Numbered from the stretch's first letter, positions 36,189 to 48,021 are shown. The stretch is DNA of 64,000 nucleotides from Bradyrhizobium sp. AZCC 2176 (GCF_036924645.1 NZ_JAZHRX010000001.1:2852001-2916000), one strand, 5' to 3'. Notes: a model not told the origin generated them from the sequence alone. Made by a program: numbers and translations.

Positions 36189-37034
36189 ATGGCTCAAAAC
36201 CTGACCACCGCACCCAACCTGTTCGACCGCGCATTGCTGAGCGCACGGATCGAGCGCGCGCGGCGCAGTGGGCCGGTGACGTTCCTGCTTGACCGCGTCA
36301 GGGAGGACATGGAGGAGCGGTTGCAGGCGGTGATGCGGAATTTTGCCGATGTCGCCGATATCTGGACGCCGGGCGAATTGCTGCGAAAGCCTGCCGCGGA
36401 TCGCTTCCAGTCGATCAGGCGCATCGATCCCGATCAATCGGAAATGCTGCGCTTGCCGCCGCAGTCGCTCGACCTCGCCGTCTCGGCGCTCGCGTTCCAG
36501 TTCGTCAACGATCTCCCCGGCGTGCTGGCGCAGATCCGCCGCGCGTTAAAGCCGGACGGGCTGTTGATCGCGGCGATGATCGGCGGCGATACGCTCACCG
36601 AACTCAGGCAATCCTTTGCCGCCGCAGAAGCCGAATGCGAGGGTGGGGTATCGCCGCGCGTCGCGCCGTTTGCGGATTTGCGCGATATCGGCGCGCTGCT
36701 GCAGCGTGCAGGCCTTGCACTGCCGGTGACCGACGTCGATCGCGTTGTGGTGCGCTACGACAGCGCGTTTGCACTGATGGCCGATCTCAGGCGGATGGGC
36801 GCCACCAATATCCTGATCGAGCGGCGGCGCACGCCGACCCGCCGCGGCACCCTGCTGCGAATGGCGCAGATTTACAGCGAACGTTTTGCCGACGCCGACG
36901 GCCGCATCCGTGCCACCTTCGATCTTGTCTGGCTGTCCGGCTGGGCGCCGCATGAAAGCCAGCAGAAGCCGTTGAAACCGGGCTCGGCGAAAGCAAGCCT
37001 GGAAGCGGCGGTGAAGAAAACTGCTCCCAAATAG
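36189..37034 (+). CDS. SAM-dependent methyltransferase (BioC/NDUFAF5-like)
   Basis: A 281-residue protein with NLFDRALLSARIERARR at the N terminus, the core LPPQSLDLAVSALAFQFVNDLPGVLAQIRRALKPDGLLIAAMIGGDTLTELRQSFAAAEAE (about residues 94-155), and NILIERRRTPTRRGTLLRMAQIY near residue 207. The combination is typical of alphaproteobacterial BioC-like proteins related to mitochondrial NDUFAF5, a hydroxylase/methylase-fold assembly factor of complex I. The SAM glycine motif is weak, so activity is uncertain. I prefer ATG 36189 (MAQNL); a GTG at 36129 is in frame. It is divergent from comF. Confidence 0.8.
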   Translation: MAQNLTTAPNLFDRALLSARIERARRSGPVTFLLDRVREDMEERLQAVMRNFADVADIWTPGELLRKPAADRFQSIRRIDPDQSEMLRLPPQSLDLAVSALAFQFVNDLPGVLAQIRRALKPDGLLIAAMIGGDTLTELRQSFAAAEAECEGGVSPRVAPFADLRDIGALLQRAGLALPVTDVDRVVVRYDSAFALMADLRRMGATNILIERRRTPTRRGTLLRMAQIYSERFADADGRIRATFDLVWLSGWAPHESQQKPLKPGSAKASLEAAVKKTAPK

Positions 37035-37255
37035 ACAACCCAAAGCGGGATGAGGTTGGGCCGTGTGTACGCAATCTGTCGGCGTGACGCGACGAAGGCT
37101 ATGTCCGCTTTGCCCAGTTTGCGACCAGGCTCGCGCGGCGGCGCAATATGTCGCGAAGGGCAATAGCAGACGCAGCTACGATCCGAAGCCAAGCTCCGGT
37201 TCGATGCGACCAGTCGCGACATTGAGCAAGAACGACTGAGACCCGGGTTGAACTT

Positions 37256-38200
37256 TCACAGCTTCCCCGTCGAGTTTTGGCCTGCGATTGAAGTTGGCAC
37301 TTGCCACCGAGCCGCCAGGGCTTGCCACAGTTCATCGGCCGTTTGGTTTCGGCAGTCGGGCGAGCGGAACAGCCTGATCTCAATCGGGATGTCTAAGTGT
37401 TCGGCGCTGGCGCGGACGAGGCGACCATGTTCCATGTCTTCCTTGGCCAGCGTTTGCGGGAGCCACGCGACACCATCCCCTGCGCGAGCCATGGTCATCA
37501 GCGTTGCGGCGAGATGAGACGTGAAGATTGCCTCCGTGTTTGCAATTGCATTTCCGCCGGTCTGATGGGCCGAAAGGATGCGGCCCAGGCCCGAGGCTTG
37601 GCTGTAACCGAGAAGACGAGCTGGGCGAGTAGGAGAAGCTGGCAACGGCCATGCAGGCTGCCCATCAGTTGCAGGCGCACACAGAGGCACTAGCAGATCG
37701 TCGCCGATCCGAATGCTTTGGAAGCGTTCGGGCTCGAAGCGGGTCGGCGCCTCCGGATGATAGTGGCACAGCAGGAAGTGGACTTCCCCGCTCAGCATGA
37801 TTTGCTCACAAGCTTCCATACTCTCGGAGATCAAGCTGAGAGCGCCCAGCAGTTCAAAGCGAAGGTCCCTTATCCACGCAGGAAAAAAAGTGAAGGAAAG
37901 CGCATGCGTCGCCGCTATGGCCAAGGCGACCGTGTTTCGCTCGCCGACCGACCGGGTGTCCCGCCGCGCCCGCTCCAAGCTGCGGATCATGTCGGCGGCC
38001 ATCGACTCAAAGTGGGTGCCAGCGGGCGTTAGATTGGCTCCCTGGGCGCTCCGGACGAAGAGCGGTGTTCCGATCCAGTCTTCCAGCGCGCGAATCCGCC
38101 GGCTGAAAGCCGGTTGGGTAACATTCCGCGCGTCGGCCGCCCGAGAAAAGGTTTTCAGTTCCGCAAGCGCCGAGAAGTCCTTGAGCCAGTCGAGATCCAT
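37256..38200 (-). CDS. LysR-family transcriptional regulator
   Basis: A 314-residue LTTR. The N-terminal winged HTH is MDLDWLKDFSALAELKTFSRAADARNVTQPAFSRRIRALEDWIGTPLFVRS (about residues 1-50), followed by the linker helix and a periplasmic-binding-like effector domain. The gene is transcribed away from the DctA-type symporter and D-tartrate dehydratase genes, the standard layout of a LysR activator with its catabolic operon, so tartrate or a related acid is the likely inducer. This is inferred from position. A candidate operator lies between them at 38299-38318. Confidence 0.88.
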   Translation of the reverse strand: MDLDWLKDFSALAELKTFSRAADARNVTQPAFSRRIRALEDWIGTPLFVRSAQGANLTPAGTHFESMAADMIRSLERARRDTRSVGERNTVALAIAATHALSFTFFPAWIRDLRFELLGALSLISESMEACEQIMLSGEVHFLLCHYHPEAPTRFEPERFQSIRIGDDLLVPLCAPATDGQPAWPLPASPTRPARLLGYSQASGLGRILSAHQTGGNAIANTEAIFTSHLAATLMTMARAGDGVAWLPQTLAKEDMEHGRLVRASAEHLDIPIEIRLFRSPDCRNQTADELWQALAARWQVPTSIAGQNSTGKL

Positions 38201-38298
38201 GTCGATGCCGTTTGCGCATCAGGCGAACCGATCATGGCATTGGCCACCAAGGCCTGTCCAGCAGTACCTATCCGCACAGCTCCCCCAAATGAGGAGCC

Positions 38299-38318
38299 CT
38301 CTGAACTCTCGGTCAGAG
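38299..38318. promoter_or_regulatory. Candidate operator in the lysR-symporter intergenic region
   Basis: CTCTGA and TCAGAG are perfect inverted 6-bp arms separated by 8 bp, located about 27 bp before the symporter start and 100 bp from the LysR start. It is the clearest dyad in the 144-bp divergent region, but it does not show a textbook T-N11-A pattern. Confidence 0.35.
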
Positions 38319-38344
38319 CGTAGACGAAATGGGAGGTAGAAGCT

Positions 38345-39703
38345 TTGGGACCGTGGCTCAGCAGACTTTATGTACAAGTATTCATCGGCATCGTGCTCGG
38401 CGCGCTGGTGGGCTACTTCCTGCCCGACGTTGGTCTCAAGCTACAGCCTCTGGCCGACGGCTTCATCAAACTGATCAAGATGCTGCTGGCACCCGTCATC
38501 TTCGGCACGATCCTGGTCGGAATTGCCAAGATGGGAGACCTCAAGGAGGTTGGCCGCATCGGCGTGCGGGCGCTCCTTTACTTCGAGGTCGTCTCGACCC
38601 TCGCCTTGGTCATCGGTCTTGTCGTCGTCAACCTCATGCGACCGGGCGTGGGCATGAACATTGATGCGTCGCGGATCGACGGTGGTGCGATTGCCGGCTA
38701 CGCCAAAGCGGCCGAAGCACAGCCCGGCTTCGTCGGCTTCCTGATGGATATCATCCCGTCCACGATGGTCGATGCTTTCGCCAAGGGAGCGATGCTGCAG
38801 ATCATCTTGATCTCCGTCCTGCTCGGTGTCGCCTTGGTGCAAATCGGCGAGCGCGGCCGGCCCGTTGTGGTCGTCGTTGAGAGCTTCCTCGATGCACTGT
38901 TCCGTGTGGTGGCGATGGTCATGCGATTGGCCCCAGTCGGCGCGGGCGCGGGCATCGCCTTCACGATCAGCAAGTACGGTTTGAGTACTGTATGGTCGCT
39001 CGCCTACCTGATGCTGGGCGTGTACATCACCTCCATCGTTTTCGTCGTGGTCGTGCTGGGGGCCGTGACACGATGGGCCGGCGTGCCGCTCGGCAAGTTT
39101 CTTGGTTACTTCAAAGACGAGATTCTGATCACCTTCGGCACGTGCTCGACAGAGGCCGTCATGCCTCGCATGATGACAAAGCTGGAGCGGCTCGGTTGTG
39201 ACAAGTCCGTGGTCGGATTGGTCTTGCCCACCGGTTACACGTTCAACGCGGATGGTACCTGCATCTATCTCACGATGGCGGCGATCTTCGTCGCGCAGGC
39301 GACCAACACGCCCCTGAACATCGGCGACCAACTCGTTGTCCTCGCCGTTCTGCTCCTAACGTCCAAGGGTTCGGCGGGCGTCGCCGGCGCCGGTTTCGTG
39401 ACGCTCGCGGCGACCTTGTCGAGCATCCACACCGTACCGGTCACGGGCCTTGTCCTGCTGCTCGGCGTCGATCGCTTTATGAACGAAGCCCGCGCGGTAA
39501 CGAACCTTATCGGCAACGGCATCGCAACGATTGCCATTGCGCAGTGGGAAGGCGCGTTCGATCACAGCAAGGCCAAGAAGGCTCTTGATGGCCGTGCCGC
39601 CCAGCCAATTCAGCAGACCCCGTACGTGACGCACACCGAGGGGACCGATGAGGCACCGATTCCGGTTGGCGGAAGCCCAGCATCGCTCCTATCGCGTCAC
39701 TAA
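38345..39703 (+). CDS. Dicarboxylate/amino acid:cation symporter (DctA type)
   Basis: A 452-residue DAACS (SLC1-like) transporter. It shows LIKMLLAPVIFGTILVGIAKMGDLKEVGRIG near residues 40-70, the TM7-HP2 signature FGTCSTEAVMPRMMTKLERLGCDKSVVGLVLPTGYTFNADGTCIYL near residues 260-305, and LLTSKGSAGVAGAGFVTLAATL near residue 338. These motifs match DctA, which imports succinate, fumarate, malate and, in some cases, tartrate with protons or Na+. The start appears to be TTG at 38345, with GGGAGG 8 nt upstream. It is followed 43 nt later by the D-tartrate dehydratase gene, so D-tartrate import is the likely job. Confidence 0.92.
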   Translation: MGPWLSRLYVQVFIGIVLGALVGYFLPDVGLKLQPLADGFIKLIKMLLAPVIFGTILVGIAKMGDLKEVGRIGVRALLYFEVVSTLALVIGLVVVNLMRPGVGMNIDASRIDGGAIAGYAKAAEAQPGFVGFLMDIIPSTMVDAFAKGAMLQIILISVLLGVALVQIGERGRPVVVVVESFLDALFRVVAMVMRLAPVGAGAGIAFTISKYGLSTVWSLAYLMLGVYITSIVFVVVVLGAVTRWAGVPLGKFLGYFKDEILITFGTCSTEAVMPRMMTKLERLGCDKSVVGLVLPTGYTFNADGTCIYLTMAAIFVAQATNTPLNIGDQLVVLAVLLLTSKGSAGVAGAGFVTLAATLSSIHTVPVTGLVLLLGVDRFMNEARAVTNLIGNGIATIAIAQWEGAFDHSKAKKALDGRAAQPIQQTPYVTHTEGTDEAPIPVGGSPASLLSRH

Positions 39704-39746
39704 GGTGCAGAGAAATTCGAAACATCCAACAGACCAGGAGAATACC

Positions 39747-40910
39747 GTGCGCATCGTTGACGTCCGCGAAATCACCAAGCCGATCTCATCGCCCATACGG
39801 AATGCCTATATCGACTTCTCGAAGATGACTGCCAGCCTCGTCGCGGTGGTGACCGACGTAGAGCGCGACGGACGGCGCGTGGTCGGCTACGGCTTCAACT
39901 CGAACGGTCGGTACGGCCAAGGCGGTCTCATCCGTGAGCGTTTCCGCAATCGCATTCTCGAGGCGGATCCCAAGAGCGTCCTGAACGAGGCCGGCGACAA
40001 CCTTGATCCGCACAAGCTATGGGCGGTGATGATGAGCAACGAGAAGCCCGGCGGCCACGGCGAGCGCTCGGTGGCCGTCGGAACGCTCGATATGGCGTTT
40101 TGGGACGCTACGGCCAAGATCGCAGGCAAGCCGCTGTTCAGGTTGCTCGCCGAGCAGAAGGGACGCGAAGCCAATCCGCGTGTTTTCGTCTACGCTGCCG
40201 GCGGGTACTACTATCCGGGCAAGGATAATACCGCGCTCAGGGCCGAAATGCGCGGTTACCTCAACCGCGGCTACAACGTCGTCAAGATGAAGATCGGCGG
40301 CTCTACGATCGACGAGGATCAACGGCGCATCGAGGCGGTGCTGACCGAGATCGGGTCGGAGGCGCAACTGGCTGTCGACGTCAATGGTCGCTTCGATCTC
40401 GAAACCGGCATCGCTTATGCCAAGATGCTCCGCCAGTACCCGTTGTTCTGGTATGAGGAAGTCGGCGATCCGCTCGACTACGCGCTCCAGGCGGCTCTCT
40501 CGGAGTTTTATCCTGGCTCGATGGCAACTGGCGAGAACCTCTTTTCGCATCAGGATGCCCGCAACCTTCTGCGTTACGGCGGAATGCGACCGGACCGTGA
40601 CTGGCTGCAATTCGACTGTGCGCTGTCGTATGGTCTGGTTGAGTACCTGCGTACCCTCGACGTGCTTCATCAGTTTGGGTGGTCGCCCTCTCGCTGCATC
40701 CCGCACGGAGGTCATCAAATGTCCTTGAACATCGCCGCGGGGCTCGGGCTCGGGGGTAACGAAAGCTATCCGGATCTCTTCCAGCCCTATGGCGGCTTTC
40801 CGGATGGCGTGAAGGTGGAGAACGGGCACATCGTCATGCCAGAGCTTCCCGGCATCGGCTTTGAAGGTAAGTCCGATCTGATCAAGGTAATGCGCGAACT
40901 CGCCGAATAG
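39747..40910 (+). CDS. tarD: D(-)-tartrate dehydratase (enolase superfamily)
   Basis: A 387-residue enolase-superfamily enzyme. It has the N-terminal capping domain (MRIVDVREITKPISSPIRNAYIDF) and the barrel with acid/base and Mg2+ residues: KMKIGG near residue 182 (KxK), VDVNGRF near 211 (Asp), WYEEVGDPLDY near 237 (Glu), GENLF near 264 (Glu) and IPHGGHQMSLN near 320 (catalytic His). From memory, the whole sequence closely follows the structurally characterised Bradyrhizobium japonicum D-tartrate dehydratase, which makes oxaloacetate from D-tartrate. One difference I think I see is DVNG where that enzyme has DANG. The start is GTG 39747 with CAGGAG 6 nt upstream. The DctA-type gene precedes it; a strong terminator follows. 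Confidence 0.9.
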   Translation: MRIVDVREITKPISSPIRNAYIDFSKMTASLVAVVTDVERDGRRVVGYGFNSNGRYGQGGLIRERFRNRILEADPKSVLNEAGDNLDPHKLWAVMMSNEKPGGHGERSVAVGTLDMAFWDATAKIAGKPLFRLLAEQKGREANPRVFVYAAGGYYYPGKDNTALRAEMRGYLNRGYNVVKMKIGGSTIDEDQRRIEAVLTEIGSEAQLAVDVNGRFDLETGIAYAKMLRQYPLFWYEEVGDPLDYALQAALSEFYPGSMATGENLFSHQDARNLLRYGGMRPDRDWLQFDCALSYGLVEYLRTLDVLHQFGWSPSRCIPHGGHQMSLNIAAGLGLGGNESYPDLFQPYGGFPDGVKVENGHIVMPELPGIGFEGKSDLIKVMRELAE

Positions 40911-40920
40911 GCTTTGGACG

Positions 40921-40960
40921 CGCACATGCAGCCTTAGAAGGCTGCATGTGCGTCTTTTTT
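40921..40960 (+). terminator. Rho-independent terminator after tarD
   Basis: CGCACATGCAGCCTT (40921-40935) pairs perfectly with AAGGCTGCATGTGCG (40938-40952), a 15-bp stem, followed by TCTTTTTT. It closes the tartrate operon. Confidence 0.95.
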
Positions 40961-41161
40961 ATCGGACCTCCTGGATCTGTAGCGGACGTTCAAATTCGAC
41001 GGGGCACGTCTGCTACGGGTCATTTTCGACAGATTCGCCGGCGCGTGTGGACTAGTCGATGTCAGCATTACCCCGAAAGCGCCAAAGCCGAGCCCGGGCC
41101 AGGCACGTTGCGTTTGCCCGGACGCCTGTGATTCAAACTCCCAAACGGGGAGGCTCGAATC

Positions 41162-41520
41162 ATGCGCTATGAACTCGCCGATTATGACTGGGTTGCCATC
41201 AAGCCGATGCTGCTCAACAAGCCGCGTGGCGTTCCTCGGGTAAACGATCGTCGTGTCCTCAAGGCATCTGCTGGGTCTTGCGACCCGGAGCACCCTGGCG
41301 CGATCCACGCGGAAGCGTTTGGTCCCTACACAACTTGCTACAACGGCTTTGTTCGCTGGCGGCGGGCCGGAGTCTGGAGCCGCATCAAAGGTGCGCTTGC
41401 CGCCGCCCATGATGCAGATGATCGACACCTCCATTGTTCACGTGCATCAGCATGGGGCGTGCATCACCAGGAACCAGAGACAGTCGATGGAACGGTCACG
41501 GGGCGACTAACCAGCCCGTC
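41162..41520 (+). pseudogene. Decayed IS5-family transposase fragment
   Basis: Pieces of an IS5-type transposase can be read in at least two frames in order. ATG 41162 gives MRYELADYDWVAIKPMLLNKPRGVPRVNDRRVL. Another frame gives GICWVLRPGAPWRD just after it. The first frame resumes with FGPYTTCYNGFVRWRRAGVWSRIKGALAAAHD, and a third piece MMQMIDTSIVHVHQHGACITRNQRQSMERSRGD follows near 41403-41510. The C-terminal catalytic half is missing, so the element is dead: several frameshifts and a truncation. The 5' end of the element (left inverted repeat) is likely within 41040-41160 but was not identified. It borders the tartrate genes. Confidence 0.8.
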
Positions 41521-41635
41521 CGCAAGCAGCAGGAGTGCTGCCATTCTACTTTGCATGGGGTTGTTTTCGCGATTTTGTGTCTGGGCTCTGCGTGCCGCCG
41601 AAGAGGCGCTGCGCATGACAGCGGTATGCGCCACC

Positions 41636-42046
41636 TCACATCAACAAATCGATCAGATGCGGGATCAGCGGAATGTCCGCGGGGGGCATCGGGTAATCGC
41701 GCAGCTTGTTGGCGCGGACCCAGGCCAGTTGCTGGCCTTCGCGCGCGATCACCAAGCCTTCCCAGCGCCGGCAGATGTAGAGCGGCATCAACAGATGAAA
41801 GCTGTCATAGGCATGGCTCGCAAAGGTCAGCGGCGCCAGGCACGGCTCGCTGACGTCGATGCCGATTTCTTCATGCAACTCGCGGATCAGGGTCTGCTCC
41901 GGCCGTTCGCCGGGCTCGACCTTGCCGCCGGGAAACTCCCACAGGCCGGCGAGCGCCTTGCCTTTCGGGCGCTGTGCGAGCAGCACGCGCTTGTCGGCGT
42001 CGACGAGGGCGCAGGCGACGACGAGGGTGAGCTTGATGTCAGCCAT
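41636..42046 (-). CDS. mutT: (Deoxy)nucleoside triphosphate pyrophosphohydrolase, MutT-type Nudix
   Basis: A 136-residue Nudix hydrolase. The Nudix box is GGKVEPGERPEQTLIRELHEEIGI (about residues 40-63), preceded by LLAQRPKGKALAGLWEFPG, which is the MutT-type context for 8-oxo-dGTP hydrolysis. The enzyme clears oxidised nucleotides before they enter DNA. It lies 15 nt downstream of argJ on the same strand, a pairing I recall from related genomes, and its far side faces the IS remnant of the tartrate islet. Confidence 0.92.
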   Translation of the reverse strand: MADIKLTLVVACALVDADKRVLLAQRPKGKALAGLWEFPGGKVEPGERPEQTLIRELHEEIGIDVSEPCLAPLTFASHAYDSFHLLMPLYICRRWEGLVIAREGQQLAWVRANKLRDYPMPPADIPLIPHLIDLLM

Positions 42047-42061
42047 GCGCCACTGTCTCGC

Positions 42062-43321
42062 TCATGACCGATAGTCGCCGTTGATTGCGACATATTCCTT
42101 GGTGAGGTCGCAGGTCAGCACGCGGTCGCGGCCCTTGCCCAGGCCAAGCGCGACCTTGATCTGGATCTTCGGATTTTTCATCACCTCGGAAACTTCGGCC
42201 TCGTTGTAGGACGGATCGCGCGCGCCGCTCTTGGCGACGCGGATGCCGTTGAACGAGATCGAAAGCTTGTCGCGGTTGGCGGGCTCGCCGGCCTTGCCGA
42301 CGGCCATCACCACGCGGCCCCAATTGGCGTCCTCGCCGGCGATCGCCGTCTTCACCAGCGGCGAATTCGCGATCGACATCGCGATTCGGCGCGCCGAGGT
42401 CTTGGTGGTCGCGCCTTCGACGATCACCTCGACCAGCTTGCGCGCGCCTTCGCCGTCGCGGGCCACCTGCTCGGCAAGATCGGCCAGCACGTCGCGGAAC
42501 GCCTTGGCGAACGCCTTCAGGCGCGGGTCGCTGGCGCGGCTGATCTTCGGTGCGCCGTGGGCTGTGGCCGCGCCGGTCGCAAAGGCGAGCAGGGTGTCCG
42601 ACGTCGAGGTGTCGCTGTCGATGGTGACGGCGTTGAACGTATCCTCGACGCCGCCCTTGAGCAGCGACTGCAGCACGGCGGACGACAGCGGCGCATCGGT
42701 GAACACAAAGGACAGCATGGTCGCCATATCGGGCGCGATCATGCCGGCGCCCTTGGCCATGCCGTTGATGGTGACCTTGGCCTTGCCGAGCTTCACCGTG
42801 GCGGTGGCGACCTTCGGGAAAGTATCGGTGGTCATGATCGCTCTTGCCGCGTCCATCCAGTGGTCGGGTGTGGCGGCCTCACTCAACGTCGCCAGCACGC
42901 CGTCGAATTTGGTGGCGTCGAGCGGTTCGCCGATCACGCCGGTGGAAGCGAGGAACACGTCGCCGGTGGCGCAGCCGACCGCCTTCGCCGCGATTTGCGC
43001 GGTCAGCGCCGTCGATTGCTTGCCGGTCTTGCCGGTGAAGGCGTTGGCATTGCCGGAATTCACCACCAGCGCGCGGGCAAATCCTCTCTTGGAAGATCCG
43101 CCGCGGCCGAGTTTGGCGCGGCACCATTCGACCGGAGCGGACGGACATTTCGACCTGGTGAACACGCCGGCCGCCGTAGTGCCCTTGTCCATGACGGCGA
43201 GCATCACGTCGGTTCGCCCCTTGTAGCGGATGCCCGCTGCGGCGGTTGCGAGCTTCACGCCCGCGATCGCGGGCATCTCGGGTACATCGGTCGGCGCGAG
43301 AGGGGAGACGGGTGTGGACAT
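42062..43321 (-). CDS. argJ: Bifunctional glutamate N-acetyltransferase/amino-acid acetyltransferase
   Basis: A 419-residue ArgJ, which moves the acetyl group from N-acetylornithine to glutamate in the cyclic arginine pathway. The autoprocessing and catalytic threonine lies in [21 protein letters not shown] near residue 195. The conserved [15 protein letters not shown] motif is near residue 115 and [13 protein letters not shown] near residue 325. The precursor is cleaved into alpha and beta chains before that threonine. AAGG lies 7 nt before the ATG. It is between the peptidylprolyl isomerase gene and mutT, all on the minus strand. Confidence 0.95.
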   Translation of the reverse strand: MSTPVSPLAPTDVPEMPAIAGVKLATAAAGIRYKGRTDVMLAVMDKGTTAAGVFTRSKCPSAPVEWCRAKLGRGGSSKRGFARALVVNSGNANAFTGKTGKQSTALTAQIAAKAVGCATGDVFLASTGVIGEPLDATKFDGVLATLSEAATPDHWMDAARAIMTTDTFPKVATATVKLGKAKVTINGMAKGAGMIAPDMATMLSFVFTDAPLSSAVLQSLLKGGVEDTFNAVTIDSDTSTSDTLLAFATGAATAHGAPKISRASDPRLKAFAKAFRDVLADLAEQVARDGEGARKLVEVIVEGATTKTSARRIAMSIANSPLVKTAIAGEDANWGRVVMAVGKAGEPANRDKLSISFNGIRVAKSGARDPSYNEAEVSEVMKNPKIQIKVALGLGKGRDRVLTCDLTKEYVAINGDYRS

Positions 43322-43482
43322 GGGGCACCTTCTTCGACCAGATCAACCGTAGCCGGACCTGGCCCGGCCATCCACGCCTTCAGGGCCGGTCAGCAGGTCC
43401 CCAGACATGGAACGGCCGGGCGCTTCGGCCCGGCCATGACGATGGTAGATACTATCGGTCTCGAAGAAGTGACAGCGATTTT

Positions 43483-44394
43483 TTACTTCTTCGCCGGGGG
43501 CGCCATCTTGGAATCAGCGGGCTTTGCCGCGTCCGGCTTGGCGGCTTCGGCCGGCTTGTCCATGCGCTCGACCTTGGCGGCTTCACGCAGCTTGGCGACG
43601 TATTCGGCCTGCGCCTTGCGCGTCACATAGGTCTCGATCTGAGCCCTGACCTGCTCGAAGTCGGGCGCTTTGCGGGCGCGCTTTTCCTCGACCTTGATGA
43701 GGTGCCAGCCGAATTGCGACTTCACGGGGTCCGAGATCTTGCCGGGCTCGAGCGTGAACGCGACGGCGGAGAATTCCGGCACCATCTGTTCCTTGGTGAA
43801 GAAGCCGAGATCGCCGCCATCGGAGGCGCCGGGGTCCTTGGACTTCTTCTTCGCCAGTTCGGCGAAGTCGCCGCCCTTCTTCAGTTCTTCCGCGATCGCC
43901 TTGGCCTCGTCCTCGGTCTCGACCAGGATATGCCGGGCGTGGACTTCCATTTCGCCTGTGATCTGCTTGGCGGCCTCCTCATAGACCTTCTTCATGGCAT
44001 CGTCGGTGGTCGCAGCCTTGCCCTCGGTTGCGAGCAGGCTGTCCATCAGCAGGCGGCTGCGGCTGAACGCCAGGCGCTTCTTGAAGTCTTCGGAATTCTC
44101 GACCTTCTTGTCCTCGGCGGCCTTGGCGACGATTTTCAGGTCGATCAGGAAGGCCAGCACGTTGTCCTTCTTGGTTGCCGGGTCCATTTGCGCGAGGCTG
44201 GGGCCGAGTTCCTCTTCCGCGAGCGCGACGTCGCTCTGGCGGATCTCAACACCGTTAACCTTGGCGAGAATGGGGTTGTCCTGGGCACGAACCGGCAGGC
44301 TGGCGGCCAGAATCGCAGCCAGACAGGCCGTCGCGGCCAGGGAGGCGAGGCCGAAGCGCAGGCCGGTTTTCGTTTCCGGGAACGAGGTGGTCAT
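43483..44394 (-). CDS. Periplasmic parvulin-type peptidylprolyl isomerase
   Basis: A 303-residue secreted foldase. A signal peptide is visible at residues about 10-33 (hydrophobic LASLAATACLAAILAASLP then VRAQ). Residues about 35-120 form a SurA/PrsA-like N domain (PILAKVNGVEIRQSDVALAEEEL). The PpiC parvulin domain is at about residues 148-245: VHARHILVETEDEAKAIAEELKKGGDFAELAKKKSKDPGASDGGDLGFFTKEQMVPEF and VKSQFGWHLIKVEE. The tail is Ala/Pro/Lys-rich. The start 44394 (MTTSFPE) has AAGGA 6 nt upstream. It is divergent from secA, consistent with a secretion-related pair. Confidence 0.92.
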   Translation of the reverse strand: MTTSFPETKTGLRFGLASLAATACLAAILAASLPVRAQDNPILAKVNGVEIRQSDVALAEEELGPSLAQMDPATKKDNVLAFLIDLKIVAKAAEDKKVENSEDFKKRLAFSRSRLLMDSLLATEGKAATTDDAMKKVYEEAAKQITGEMEVHARHILVETEDEAKAIAEELKKGGDFAELAKKKSKDPGASDGGDLGFFTKEQMVPEFSAVAFTLEPGKISDPVKSQFGWHLIKVEEKRARKAPDFEQVRAQIETYVTRKAQAEYVAKLREAAKVERMDKPAEAAKPDAAKPADSKMAPPAKK

Positions 44395-44741
44395 GGAAAA
44401 TCCTTGTCTTGAAGAGGGGGCGGCAAAGGCGGCGGGACACTCGCCCAATCATGCGGCCTTGGCAACGCGAAAAGTCTGTCAAAATGATGAATTCCTTGAC
44501 AGATGACGCACGTTGACAAGGTCCGGACCCGGCCATATCTGTGCCGGATCGTACGGCGGCGACAGCGCTTATTTTACTGCGTTTTTTGCCGTTGAACCTT
44601 GGATTGCTTAATTCCCACTCACTAGGCGGATGATGCCCCGGAACGGGGTATTTGCCGCGATGCGTCACGGTGAGTTGATAGGCAACTTGGTGCACCACGT
44701 CACGGCTTGCAACGCAAGTAACGGCAAAGGCAGGAATTGGC
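44395..44741. promoter_or_regulatory. Divergent region between the PPIase gene and secA
   Basis: There is no ORF of note. TTGACA occurs twice on the plus strand, at 44496-44501 and 44513-44518. The second is followed after 17 bp by TATCTG (44536-44541), a possible sigma-70 promoter for secA. This call is tentative. Confidence 0.35.
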
Positions 44742-47579
<2,838 letters not shown>

Positions 47580-47760
47580 AAGCGGCTGCTGGTCAGGTTA
47601 CGTTCGACAATCAGCACCGAGCAGAAACGCGCGGTTGATGGAAGGCTGTCCTGATTGGGTCACGATGTGTGCGTGACCGAAGTCACATCGTATCGCATTC
47701 GGCTCCTCTAGGTTGGATCATCGCAGAGCGATCCTCGCGCTGCACAACCAGGAGACGTTC

Positions 47761-48021
47761 ATGACCAGGATCAAGAGCACGATTACGGCCGCTGTCGCGG
47801 CTCTGGCGCTGACCACCGCCTCTTTCGCCCTCCCAAGTCAGGCTTTCGCCGGTGGTCATGGCGGCCACGGCGGGCATGGCGGTCACGGCCATGGCCACGG
47901 CCATTTTGGGCATGGTCATTTCGGACACGGTCACTTCGGGTATGGCCATCGCTTCTACGCGTACAACAGTTGCTGGAAATGGACTCCCTACGGCCCGGTC
48001 AACGTCTGCTATCGCTATTGA
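47761..48021 (+). CDS. Small secreted Gly/His-rich protein
   Basis: An 86-residue protein with a signal peptide (MTRIKSTITAAVAALALTTASFALPSQAFA) and then about 30 residues of Gly-Gly-His and Gly-His-Phe repeats, followed by FYAYNSCWKWTPYGPVNVCYRY with two cysteines. The many histidines suggest metal binding, but nothing shows a specific metal. GGAG 6 nt before the ATG supports the start at 47761; a longer frame from 47713 is less likely. Such small GH-rich secreted proteins are common in bradyrhizobia; I know no function. Confidence 0.75.
   Translation: MTRIKSTITAAVAALALTTASFALPSQAFAGGHGGHGGHGGHGHGHGHFGHGHFGHGHFGYGHRFYAYNSCWKWTPYGPVNVCYRY

Noticed and set aside
40934..41434. 166-codon minus-strand frame across the IS5 remnant
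   Set aside because: It runs from the tarD terminator into DNA that reads as transposase on the plus strand; composition is not gene-like.
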